From Thaumasiovibrio subtropicus (GTDB lineage: Bacteria; Pseudomonadota; Gammaproteobacteria; Enterobacterales; Vibrionaceae): a stretch of 64,000 nt of DNA. Location of the stretch: contig NZ_AP023054.1 of the NCBI RefSeq assembly GCF_019703835.1, positions 2,107,580-2,171,579 on the forward strand, written 5' to 3'. The position numbers and the translations under genes were made by a program. The number at the start of each line of letters is the position of its first letter. Within the stretch, counting starts at the first letter, position 1. This document shows, one piece after another, positions 52,137-60,713 of this stretch. The notes below the pieces were generated by a model, which ran no database searches, had not been told where the DNA came from, and saw only the letters and a program-made list of their open reading frames with translations.

Positions 52137-52179
52137 TGACATCCGTCACCTTATTTTGTCAGTTTCACATAGTGACAAA
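52137..52179. promoter_or_regulatory. Two dyads upstream of the GGDEF/EAL gene
   Basis: GTGAC-atcc-GTCAC at 52136-52149 is followed by TTTGTCA and TGACAAA (7-base arms, 11-base spacer) at 52155-52179. Both lie 215-255 bases before the GGDEF/EAL start in a 430-base gap with no gene. They may be regulator sites for that gene. Confidence 0.4.
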
Positions 52180-52392
52180 CTAATTTATTGAGACAAACAA
52201 TAACAGATATGAATTTTTGGCCTTTTTTGCATGCCTTACTAGAATAATTAATGTGTGCTTAGTTGCAGTAACCAGATTCCTGAGTTTCACAGAGATTCCC
52301 TCTCATCGTATCGCACCATTGAGCTGTGGGTGCAGAAAAATCCGAGAGACTGCAACACCTGTGACAACGATTTGGGATGTACCGGATGACCA

Positions 52393-54417
52393 ATGGCCAA
52401 AAAGATCAGATTCAGCTCACTTCAAATTCAAATCATTCAGCAAACCCTCGTCTGGCTGCTGATCACTGGCCTTGTGGTTGGTTGTAGTGCATTTATCATC
52501 GAAACCCAAAGTGTCCTTAGAGAAGCCAATGACATTGCACACACGCGTTTAGGCGCGGTCGAGAATGCCATGGCGCTGGCACTGTATAATTTCGACAACC
52601 AGCAAGTGACAGCACTGTTCGATATCTTCGAAGGCGATCGCCTGTTTCGAAAACTGCAGATCTACGATGAACATAAGATGCTGTGGAAAGAAACAATCAA
52701 TGGCACACAGAAACCACCTAGCTTCTTCTTTAAGCAGCTACTGCCTGACACGACCATCACCATCCCCTTACACCACCAGCCGCCTACGTTCCTGAATCCC
52801 GTTGCCCCGATTTACGTCGGGGAGCTGCGTGGCGAAATTGACCTTTACTACTTGCAGCAACTCATTACCAATACGGGTTACATCATCGCGGGTGGGATGA
52901 TGTTTTACGGCATTATAACAACGTTGCTGTTCTATCAAGTGTTAGATACTGCGATTGGTAAGCCTCTCTCAACGATAGTAAAGCAGTTGAGAGCAATGAA
53001 GAATAGCCAAGTAAAATCGATAAACCTTGGTGATGCTCGCCGCCCCTACGACGAAATTAGTCTGTTGATCGAAGCGCACAACAACGCCACTTCGCAAATC
53101 AAAGACTACATCGATACGCTTTCTCAAAAAAATCGTTTGCTAGAGCATCTTTCCCAAAGCGACCCATTAACTGACCTCAATAATCGCCGAGCCTTAATTC
53201 ACCATCTTTCAAATAGAGAAAAGCACAACCAACCTTTTGCACTGATTTATCTTGATATCGACGCATTTGGCGAGTTCAACAACCGCTATGGCTTAAGCTA
53301 CGGCGATGATCTTCTCTGTCAAGTGCGTGACATTCTCATTAGTAACCTGCCAGAAAACAGCTTTATTTGCCGTCTCAGTGCTGATGATTTTGTGGCTATC
53401 TTTGAATGGCAGGATAAAAAAGAGCACCTGATCAACGCAATGAGCGCTCTGAATCAAAATGCCCCTATGGGCATCACGTTTTCAATTGGTGTCACCATGT
53501 ACCCAGAAGATGGCACTAATGCCAACGCCTTGCTCCATTCCGCAGACATCGCCATGAAGCGCGCTAAGGAAGCAGGGAATGCCTGTGTTCGCACTTTCTC
53601 GCCACACTTTGAACGAAAAATGCATAATCGCATTTCACTTATGACAGCACTACGTCATCTCATCGAACACAAAGATTTCCAAATGCACTACCAAGCTAAA
53701 GTCGATATGGAAACAGGTGAGATTATTGGTTGTGAATCGCTATTTCGCTTGAGTCACAGCACCCACGCAGCCCCCCATGAAATCCTCAATGAAGCAGAAA
53801 GGACCGAGCTAATTATTCCTCTCGGAGAAGCCATCATTGAAGAGGTATTTAAAACTTGGGCGCCTTGGAAAGACTCACTGCCGGAAGGCTTTAGAATCAG
53901 CATCAATGCCTCCCCGCAGCAGATCGCCACGACCGACTTTTTGCATACCTTGCAAACGTTAAGCAGACGCTACGATTTCAGTCTCTCCTTTATTGATATT
54001 GAAGTTGTCGAGTCCGCCTACATATTGGATCGCCACAATGCAGGAGATATGATCTCTCGTCTTCGTGCAACAGAAGTGATGGTCAGCCTAGACGACTTTG
54101 GCACTGGTTTCTCCTCACTGGAGTTCCTACTCAAGTTTGGCTTTGACCAGATAAAAATCGATCGCCAGTTTGTCATGAACCTCCCCCATGATGAAGACTC
54201 GATGACGATCATCAACGCTATCCAATACCTCTCTCGGGAGTTTGGCGTTGCCGTGGTTGCCGAAGGTGTCGAAAATCACGCGCAAGAAAAAGTCCTGCTT
54301 GAAAAAGGGTTTAGAATTGCACAAGGCTTCTTGTATCAGAAACCCCTACCTTTTGCCGACTTCATCACACTCGTCTCGACCAATAAGCCCAAAGTTAAAA
54401 TCACCGCAGTGAAATAA
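52393..54417 (+). CDS. Dual GGDEF/EAL protein with degenerate GGDEF, probable c-di-GMP phosphodiesterase
   Basis: The 674-residue protein has a membrane segment (about 15-35), a periplasmic sensor to about 165, a second segment (about 170-190), a HAMP-like linker, GGDEF (about 250-410) and EAL (about 425-665). The GGDEF site reads SADDF, so cyclase activity is unlikely. The EAL site reads ESL, but the Asn in NASPQQI, DDFGTGFSS, IKIDRQF and VAEGVEN are kept, so phosphodiesterase activity is likely. It stands alone. Confidence 0.92.
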   Translation: MAKKIRFSSLQIQIIQQTLVWLLITGLVVGCSAFIIETQSVLREANDIAHTRLGAVENAMALALYNFDNQQVTALFDIFEGDRLFRKLQIYDEHKMLWKETINGTQKPPSFFFKQLLPDTTITIPLHHQPPTFLNPVAPIYVGELRGEIDLYYLQQLITNTGYIIAGGMMFYGIITTLLFYQVLDTAIGKPLSTIVKQLRAMKNSQVKSINLGDARRPYDEISLLIEAHNNATSQIKDYIDTLSQKNRLLEHLSQSDPLTDLNNRRALIHHLSNREKHNQPFALIYLDIDAFGEFNNRYGLSYGDDLLCQVRDILISNLPENSFICRLSADDFVAIFEWQDKKEHLINAMSALNQNAPMGITFSIGVTMYPEDGTNANALLHSADIAMKRAKEAGNACVRTFSPHFERKMHNRISLMTALRHLIEHKDFQMHYQAKVDMETGEIIGCESLFRLSHSTHAAPHEILNEAERTELIIPLGEAIIEEVFKTWAPWKDSLPEGFRISINASPQQIATTDFLHTLQTLSRRYDFSLSFIDIEVVESAYILDRHNAGDMISRLRATEVMVSLDDFGTGFSSLEFLLKFGFDQIKIDRQFVMNLPHDEDSMTIINAIQYLSREFGVAVVAEGVENHAQEKVLLEKGFRIAQGFLYQKPLPFADFITLVSTNKPKVKITAVK

Positions 54418-54502
54418 TCTTCATCTTCGAATTCAGTTGAATTCAATCCGACTATCCAACAAAATAGCGAGCTTTTCTCTATTCATCTGCTTGTGAGCCA
54501 TT

Positions 54503-55693
54503 ATGACTGCTGCAATCTACCTCGTTAAAGGGCGCGAAAAGTCCCTACGTCGTCGCCATCCTTGGATTTTCTCTCGTGGCATTCAAAAAGTCGAAGGGAA
54601 GCCCGGGCTTGGAGAGACTGTTGATATTTATGCAGCAAACGGCGAATGGATTGCTCGCGGTGCTTACTCGCCAAACTCGCAGATTCGAGCCCGTGTTTGG
54701 ACATTCAAGAAAAAAGAGCAAATCGATGTCGATTTCTTTGTCAGTCGCCTACAAGACGCCAAAACGCTGCGTGAAATTCTTGCTCAGCGTGATGGTTTAA
54801 CTGGCTACCGATTGATTGCGGCAGAATCAGATGGTCTACCTGGTATTACTATCGACAAGTATGACAACTATCTTGTCTGCCAACTTCTGAGTGCAGGCGC
54901 TGATGCACAACGTGATAATCTCGTGGCAGCATTGAATATCGTCTTCCCTGAGTGCCACATTTATGAGCGTTCTGATGTCTCAGTGCGAAAAAAAGAAGGC
55001 TTAAAAGAGCGCACCGGGGTGCTTCATGGTGATACGCCACCTAAATCCGTAGTCATTGAAGAAAATGGTGTGAAAATTTCAGTCGATATTATCGGCGGCC
55101 ACAAAACCGGTTTCTATCTAGATCAGCGTGATAGCCGTGAGGCAGCAGTAAAATATGTGGACGGCAAACGTGTGCTCAACTGCTTCTGCTACACGGGTGG
55201 ATTTGGCTTGTATGCCCTAAAAGGCAATGCGGCTGAAGTGATTAACGTCGACGTGTCTCAACCAGCACTCGATACCGCGCGCCATAATGCCGAGTTAAAC
55301 GGCTTTGATACCAGTAAAGCTGAATTTCTCAACGCCGATGTCTTCAAGCTACTGCGCGAATACCGTGAGCGCGGCGAACGTTTTGACGTTGTCATCATGG
55401 ATCCGCCAAAATTCGCGGAATCCAAAGCGCAACTTAACGGCGCATGTCGTGGTTACAAAGACATCAATATGCTCGCAATGCAAATATTAAAACCGGGTGG
55501 CACACTGCTGACATACTCTTGCTCAGGGCTAATGGATGGCAATCTATTTCAAAAAATCATTGCCGATGCCGCGTTGGATGCACACCGCCAAGTGCAGTTT
55601 ATCGAACGCTTCGAGCAAGCAGCTGACCACCCCATTGACAGCGCTTACCCTGAAGGCTTCTATCTGAAAGGCTTTGCGTGCTACGTCAAATAG
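54503..55693 (+). CDS. rlmI: 23S rRNA cytosine methyltransferase RlmI
   Basis: RlmI methylates C1962 of 23S rRNA. The 396-residue protein has an N-terminal PUA domain ([17 protein letters not shown]), an EEN-like middle domain ([14 protein letters not shown], cited), and a SAM-binding domain with [36 protein letters not shown] and a YSCSGLMDG motif with the catalytic Cys. Length is as in E. coli. It ends at a strong terminator. Confidence 0.95.
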   Translation: MTAAIYLVKGREKSLRRRHPWIFSRGIQKVEGKPGLGETVDIYAANGEWIARGAYSPNSQIRARVWTFKKKEQIDVDFFVSRLQDAKTLREILAQRDGLTGYRLIAAESDGLPGITIDKYDNYLVCQLLSAGADAQRDNLVAALNIVFPECHIYERSDVSVRKKEGLKERTGVLHGDTPPKSVVIEENGVKISVDIIGGHKTGFYLDQRDSREAAVKYVDGKRVLNCFCYTGGFGLYALKGNAAEVINVDVSQPALDTARHNAELNGFDTSKAEFLNADVFKLLREYRERGERFDVVIMDPPKFAESKAQLNGACRGYKDINMLAMQILKPGGTLLTYSCSGLMDGNLFQKIIADAALDAHRQVQFIERFEQAADHPIDSAYPEGFYLKGFACYVK

Positions 55694-55731
55694 CGCAAAT
55701 GTGTTAAAACAATTCACAACATTGATACGCT

Positions 55732-55758
55732 ACCGCCTGAGTCATTCAGGCGGTTTTT
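55732..55758 (+). terminator. Terminator of rlmI
   Basis: ACCGCCTGA and TCAGGCGGT form a 9-bp stem with a 5-base loop and a T6 run, about 40 bases after the rlmI stop. Confidence 0.92.
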
Positions 55759-55858
55759 TAATGCTGAAAATAACCTGAAAGAAAGCTGGATTTTCCTTTT
55801 TCTTAGTCAATGAGTTTGCCAAAATACGGCGGTCATTCTTAAACGTAAAGGAAATCCC

Positions 55859-56536
55859 ATGCTTCCTCGCCTTCTACGACACGGCACTTTTGCACTTGCT
55901 GCGCTCGCATCATTCAGTGCAGCAGCACAAGTGACTATCGCGTTACCACAACATGGTGAGTGGGTACTCGTCAATGGTGTAAAAGCACCTGAAGGGCAGA
56001 CCATCACTGTCGAAAATGGTTGGCACCAGTTAGCCTTTCGTATGCGCACGGATTACCGCCACAACGGCGATATTGAGCTTTATACTTCTCCTGTCCAGAT
56101 CGTCACTTTTGAAGCCTACGATCAAACCCTAGACATTGATCTACCTGAGATTCGAAATCCCAATCAAGCGCGTCAGTTTAGTCGCAACCCAAAGTTTACT
56201 ATTGACGACGCGAACCAACTTCCCATTGCTTACAACACTGATATCTTGACCTTTGAAGGTTTTCAGATTGGCCGGAACTACGAGCAAGAAATTGCCCAGT
56301 ACAACCAAACGGGTGGAAAAGCCGCATTGCAGCAAGCCGTTGCCATCGCGAACCTGCCTGAAGGTATTGAAGATAACAAGCAAAGCGCTCAGACAGCGGT
56401 CAATAGCAACGTGGGCGAAAACAGTGCGACGCCAGACTCCGAATCTGAAATGGTCGCAGAGATGCTGAACTTTTGGTGGGATAAAGCGGATATCGAGACT
56501 CGAGCGGCATTTAAAGCCCAAATCAGTGCTGAGTAA
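55859..56536 (+). CDS. yccT: DUF2057 periplasmic protein YccT
   Basis: The 225-residue protein has a signal peptide (cleavage near SAAA) and a YccT body: VTIALPQHGEWVLVNGVKA, FRMRTDYRHNG and TFEAYDQTLDIDLPEIR (cited by TFEAYDQTLDIDLP). AAAGGAAATCCC precedes the ATG. In E. coli yccT lies next to mgsA; here two nuclease genes and an insertion sequence lie between them. Function unknown; some homologs influence curli. Confidence 0.88.
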   Translation: MLPRLLRHGTFALAALASFSAAAQVTIALPQHGEWVLVNGVKAPEGQTITVENGWHQLAFRMRTDYRHNGDIELYTSPVQIVTFEAYDQTLDIDLPEIRNPNQARQFSRNPKFTIDDANQLPIAYNTDILTFEGFQIGRNYEQEIAQYNQTGGKAALQQAVAIANLPEGIEDNKQSAQTAVNSNVGENSATPDSESEMVAEMLNFWWDKADIETRAAFKAQISAE

Positions 56537-56588
56537 TTTTGTCTAGCCACATAAACTCAAGCCACCGTATTCGCGCTAAACAGTGAAC

Positions 56589-56631
56589 AGCAGCAGCGGC
56601 CTCTCCGCTACCCGTGGTCGTTGCTGCTTTT
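56589..56631 (+). terminator. Probable terminator of yccT
   Basis: AGCAGCA and TGCTGCT pair across a long GC-rich loop and are followed by TTTTA. It lies 50 bases after the yccT stop. The stem is short and the loop long, so the call is moderate. Confidence 0.5.
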
Positions 56632-56670
56632 ACCGATAAGAATGCCTTGATCGACAAAGCCAAACTGGCG

Positions 56671-57798
56671 TTAAGACTTGAAGTCGACATCCACCCATAC
56701 TAATCGGTGATCGCTATACACAGACGCTAACTGGCGTCGCCGTGCATCCTCAAGCAAGCTTCGATGAGGTTCGCGTTTTTCTGGCCAAAACACCCCGCTG
56801 TCCTTCACCGCTAGTCCGGCACTGGGTAGCACATAATCGAGACGTAAGCCGTTGAGATGGGTCCAAAATACCGATTTACCCGCACGATGCACATCCTGTC
56901 TTTGTAGCGATATGCCGTGAAAGAAAGCCCCTTTGCTTCTAGGCTGTTGTCGCCCTAACGCCACTTGGCGATGGAGGCGCGGATGAGAAAGCAACGAATG
57001 AATCACGCTCGCCTCTCCCTCACCATCATAAGGATCATTGTTAAGATCCCCGAGGACGACAAACTCACACTGGTCATTCAGCCCCCCCTTGCCACCTTGA
57101 TCACTCCTTAGATAGGTTGCGTTATCGATGATATCGATCAGTAACTGAATTTCATCTTGGTTGCGACGTTGATTGCGCTTCTCATCGCCATCGAACACAG
57201 GTGGCGTCGGATGACAGCACAAGACATGTATCTGCTTCCCTAATACATTGATAGGCACAAGGAGATGGTTCTTGGACGAAAGAGGCAATTCACTTTCACG
57301 TTCTGGCAAGTAGTAATTCGTAGGGATGTGATGATGAGGCATTGACCGCCATGCCATGTTTTGCCAACTCTTCACCTGATCAGCATCGATTGGGAACCTT
57401 GAAAGGAGTACAAAATTATACTGGCCTAGAAACTCGCCAAACCCTATACCATCTGCTGGCAGCTTAGGTTTACCAGAATGCGTCAACCCGGTTTGACAGC
57501 AGCGTCCGGTATTACTCTCTGCAACATAGCTGTAGGGATAATCGATGGGCTCACCCAATAAGGCCTCATCCTCTCCCAAGCAATAGCGCTGCACAAATCG
57601 CTCAACAGTGCGCGTTGCTTCTTCGTCACCTTGATGATCAAATTCAGCGAGCAAAAGAATATCAGGACGATTCAGTCTGAGTGTTGAAGCTATTCGAGAA
57701 ATTCGGTCATCAAGGTTTTCAGCATCAAGCAAGCCATTCAACTTACCTGCGTGGGAATAGGACAAGGCCACATTAAACTGTGCCAGACGGATAGCCAT
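56671..57798 (-). CDS. Endonuclease/exonuclease/phosphatase family protein
   Basis: The 375-residue protein has the EEP fold: metal ligand Glu in LLLAEFDHQG, GDLNNDPYDG, LRLDYVLPS and the C-terminal YSDHRLVWVD with the catalytic Asp-His. No signal peptide is seen, so it is probably cytoplasmic. Substrates may be DNA, RNA or phospholipid. It is convergent with yccT and follows the exonuclease gene at a gap of 78 bases. Confidence 0.85.
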   Translation of the reverse strand: MAIRLAQFNVALSYSHAGKLNGLLDAENLDDRISRIASTLRLNRPDILLLAEFDHQGDEEATRTVERFVQRYCLGEDEALLGEPIDYPYSYVAESNTGRCCQTGLTHSGKPKLPADGIGFGEFLGQYNFVLLSRFPIDADQVKSWQNMAWRSMPHHHIPTNYYLPERESELPLSSKNHLLVPINVLGKQIHVLCCHPTPPVFDGDEKRNQRRNQDEIQLLIDIIDNATYLRSDQGGKGGLNDQCEFVVLGDLNNDPYDGEGEASVIHSLLSHPRLHRQVALGRQQPRSKGAFFHGISLQRQDVHRAGKSVFWTHLNGLRLDYVLPSAGLAVKDSGVFWPEKREPHRSLLEDARRRQLASVYSDHRLVWVDVDFKS

Positions 57799-57876
57799 TA
57801 TTATCTCACCATCAGCATTTCTAAAACCGAATAATAGACGCTGACAGTCATGTCGCTCAAGGGAAAACCCATCTCT

Positions 57877-58434
57877 CTAGGGCGAGAGATCAACATCCTG
57901 AGCGTTCAACATCGCAGCCAAAGCACTATATATCTGAACCGCATCTTCAGCCGCACGATGCCTTGCCGGGCCAAGAGCGTGGAACTGATCTTGAAATGCC
58001 CTTGAGCTCAAGCCTTTAGTCGTTAGCCACTGATTGATCTCTAGTAATGTGAACGAAGGACGCATGTGTGCGGCACGATACAAACGTCCCAGCCAGAACA
58101 GATCCCATTCGCTGTCACACAGCACAACCTCAAACTGGCCTAAGTAACGATTGAGCGCTTGGCATACATCCGCCACATTTTCACCCTGCTGCTCTAAATC
58201 AACGCGACGCAATCGATGAATCTCTTCCGCAGCCTCGTCCCAATGTTGCCAGTCATCCGCTGTCAGAGGGTTAATTAGCCAATTCAATGGCGTTGCGTTA
58301 GCAAAGCAAATACCTACTTCAATCGGGTACGAGGTTTGGCTCAATCCCGACGCCTCAAAATCCAGCGTTGCTAAAGTGCACAATCCCGGTGCGACTTCAG
58401 TCATGTGATCTCCAATTTCACTCACACTATCCAT
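57877..58434 (-). CDS. DEDDh-type 3'-5' exonuclease
   Basis: The 185-residue protein has the exonuclease motifs: TLDFEASGLSQTSYPIEVG (Exo I, Asp and Glu), CDSEWDLFWL-like VLCDSEWD (Exo II) and HRAAEDAVQIYSAL (Exo III, DEDDh His). AAGGAAGAAGT precedes the ATG at 58434. It is like DnaQ-family proteins but without polymerase. It is the last gene before the insertion sequence. Confidence 0.88.
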   Translation of the reverse strand: MDSVSEIGDHMTEVAPGLCTLATLDFEASGLSQTSYPIEVGICFANATPLNWLINPLTADDWQHWDEAAEEIHRLRRVDLEQQGENVADVCQALNRYLGQFEVVLCDSEWDLFWLGRLYRAAHMRPSFTLLEINQWLTTKGLSSRAFQDQFHALGPARHRAAEDAVQIYSALAAMLNAQDVDLSP

Positions 58435-58572
58435 ACTTCTTCCTTGTCTACAACTCTATTGTAGCAGCGCGCTGTACACCCTAAATTGCAACCTTAGAAT
58501 GTCTTTGATTCCACAGCAATACCGACTAGATTGATAAAATCTCAAACCTATACTCATATATGGTCTTCCCTC

Positions 58573-58812
58573 TATTGGCAAGATACCAATGTCGATAAAA
58601 GGGACAGGTTGCTTTCATATATCCGGCCTATGCGTGAAGCTCGTGTGGCTTCTGGCCTTGATGACACTTCGCGCATATAGCCCTTATCAAATTAACGGTT
58701 TTGGTAAACCTTTGAGTATATCAGGGTCCCTATATGCTGGTCTTACCTGTTTTTCATCTAAACTGCTATCTACGCAATATCTGGTGTGTGACGCTTTAGT
58801 TAAATCTTTCTG
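58573..58812 (-). ncRNA. Structured region, candidate guide (bridge/seek) RNA of the IS
   Basis: This 240-base segment between the left repeat and the transposase stop has several hairpins: GGCC...GAAGC-loop-GCTTC...GGCC near 58623-58658, GGTTT-loop-AAACC near 58701, and TATA..GGG.CCC..TATA near 58716. IS1111-group elements carry a guide RNA downstream of the transposase gene. The exact boundaries and strand of the RNA cannot be set by eye. Confidence 0.5.
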
Positions 58813-59837
58813 TTAAACCGCCGCTGGCGCTTTATAGCTTTCTCCTCGACAGATAATGACCCACGCGATACGGATTATCTTATTCGCCAGCGCCACCACA
58901 GCCTTGTTAAAACCTCGCCTTTCAACCAGCCGCAATATCCATTGACTAAGCCTGTCTGTTTTGCCATCGGCTCGACTCACAACCGCTCTTGCACCATGAA
59001 CCACGAATGACCTTAACTGCTGATTCCCTCGCTTTGTAATGCCAAGCAATACCTCTCGACCTCCCGTGCTAAATTGCTTGGGCACTAAACCTAAGGCTGC
59101 TGACGCATCACGCCCTCGTTTAAATTGCTCACCACTTCCCATCCAGGCTCTTAAGGAAAAACTCACCACGGGACCAATACCTGGCACTTTTATCAAACGC
59201 TGACAAACGTCTTTTTGCTTCACTTTTTCGGCCAACCTTTCGTCGTACCACTGTAGCTCTTCGTCAAGCCTTTCGAGTTGTGTGTATTGCCTGAATAAAA
59301 GCGCTCGAAATTCGTCGGTTAAGCCGTTCTCAACATCTTCTAGAATAAAAGGCAGCGATTTACGCAATACCTGACTTCCTCTCGCCAGCACTACCCCATA
59401 CTCCGCCAGCAACCCTCTCACATGATTGATTAAGCGCTTTCTGTCACTACTCACGTGTTGACGCATGAGCAAAAAAGTTTGGTCGTCTTGCTGCGCTAGG
59501 GATTTGACCGCAACGGGGCGAATCGCACCGTGCTGACACGCTTCTGCGATGGCCTTTGCATCGTTATAGTCATTCTTTTGGCCTCGTAAATAGCCTTTCA
59601 CATGCTGAGCGGGAAGTAATACAACAGAGTGCCCTAGCTGGCCTATTTTTCGTCCCCAGTAATGCGCTGTACCGCATGCTTCCATCGCAATGACACAAGT
59701 CTCTAGCTTCGAGAGATAGCCAATGAGCTGTTGTCGATTTAATTTCTTTCTCTCAACTTGCTTACCCTGTTTGTCCAACATGATGAAGTAAAAGTATTCT
59801 TTGCTAAATCGATACCAATGGTTTTACACTTATTCAT
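58813..59837 (-). pseudogene. IS110-family transposase, frameshifted near the N-terminus
   Basis: The open frame 58813-59781 gives 322 residues with the IS110 landmarks CVIAMEACGTAHYWGRKI, LRGQKNDYNDAKAIAEAC and a C-terminal GIGPVVSFSLRAW and GRDASAALGLVPKQ (Tnp20-like, with Ser before). The true start is the ATG at 59837, giving MNKCKTIGIDLAKNTF with the first catalytic Asp in IDLA, in another frame. Adding one T in the T4 run (A4 at 59790-59793, plus strand) restores NTFYFIMLDKQGK and a 341-residue protein. So one base was lost, and the enzyme is probably inactive unless it is a sequencing error. Confidence 0.85.
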
Positions 59838-59919
59838 GGTCTTCCCTCGTTTTTAGATAGGCGATTTATCAACGCTATCTTGGCACATTGCGATGCCGAT
59901 TAGTGCGAGGGAAGACCAT

Positions 59920-60187
59920 TACATCAAGCTCGCAGCGCTTTCAGCATTGCTGTTATTTTAAAGATAGCAATGCAAAAAAATTAAACAGTCTTCGATTTCA
60001 TATGAATTCACCCTATTTCTTGAGGTTGATACAAACTATTTTCATATTGCAATTCACACTCAACAGGTGTTCGTCATTCCTTCGATCAGCAGCCTTGCCT
60101 AATTTAAAAGGCAATAAATGTCGATGAAAGTCTTTTCATCCCCAAAAGAGTCTGCTATCAATACAAAAAAGAATACTGGAGTAGTAA
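59920..60187. other. Gap between the IS and mgsA
   Basis: This stretch of about 270 bases should hold the mgsA promoter. GCATTGCT at 59944-59952 and AGCAATGC at 59966-59974 can pair. No gene is seen. Confidence 0.45.
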
Positions 60188-60649
60188 ATGAAAAGTACGA
60201 CCCGTACGATGAAGAGCAAAAAGCAGATTGCCCTTGTTGCTCATGATCATTGCAAGCAATCCCTATTGCATTGGGTGAATGAAAACCGTGATCTACTTGA
60301 ACCGCATAGTCTCTTTGCAACAGGGACCACTGGCCACCTTATTGAGCACGAAACAAAATTGCCAATTAACAAGATGATCAGTGGCCCAATGGGGGGTGAC
60401 CAACAATTAGGTGCACTCATCTCCGAAGGGCGTATCGACATGATGATCTTCTTCTGGGACCCTCTCAATGCCGTCCCACACGATCCCGATGTCAAGGCAC
60501 TACTGCGTATCGCCAGTGTTTGGAACATCCCAGTGGCGACCAATCGCGCTTCTGCCGACTTTATGATTAGCTCTCCCTTGCTGGCTGATGAAGTCACCAT
60601 TGATATCCCCGACTACGAAGCCTATATCGCTGAACGCACCAAATCATAG
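60188..60649 (+). CDS. mgsA: Methylglyoxal synthase
   Basis: MgsA converts dihydroxyacetone phosphate to methylglyoxal in a bypass of lower glycolysis. The 153-residue protein has [33 protein letters not shown] with the catalytic Asp and [16 protein letters not shown] lies 6 bases before the ATG. Length equals that of E. coli. It is convergent with helD and ends in a bidirectional terminator. Confidence 0.95.
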   Translation: MKSTTRTMKSKKQIALVAHDHCKQSLLHWVNENRDLLEPHSLFATGTTGHLIEHETKLPINKMISGPMGGDQQLGALISEGRIDMMIFFWDPLNAVPHDPDVKALLRIASVWNIPVATNRASADFMISSPLLADEVTIDIPDYEAYIAERTKS

Positions 60650-60669
60650 CGAAGTAGCTAAAAAGAAAA

Positions 60670-60690
60670 AACCGCCATCATTGGCGGTTA
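60670..60690. terminator. Bidirectional terminator between mgsA and helD
   Basis: AACCGCCA and TGGCGGTT form an 8-bp stem with a TCAT loop. On the minus strand TTTTTTCTTTT follows, ending helD; on the plus strand ATTTCTT follows, ending mgsA. Confidence 0.88.
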
Positions 60691-60713
60691 TTTCTTAATG
60701 GGTTCAGCAGCCG

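Larger units (their letters stand above)
58560..59919 (-). mobile_element. IS1111-subgroup IS110-family insertion sequence
   Basis: The element is bounded by a 13-base inverted repeat: ATGGTCTTCCCTC at 58560-58572 and its complement at 59907-59919. These are subterminal repeats as in the IS1111 subgroup, so the true ends may lie a few bases outside. A third copy in direct orientation covers the transposase start at 59836-59848. The IS sits between the exonuclease gene and mgsA, and carries one frameshifted transposase gene and a 240-base non-coding region downstream of it. Confidence 0.8.

Noticed and set aside
52217-52462. 81-codon plus-strand frame just before the GGDEF/EAL gene
   Set aside because: It overlaps the start of the GGDEF/EAL gene in another frame, has no ribosome binding site and no recognisable family.
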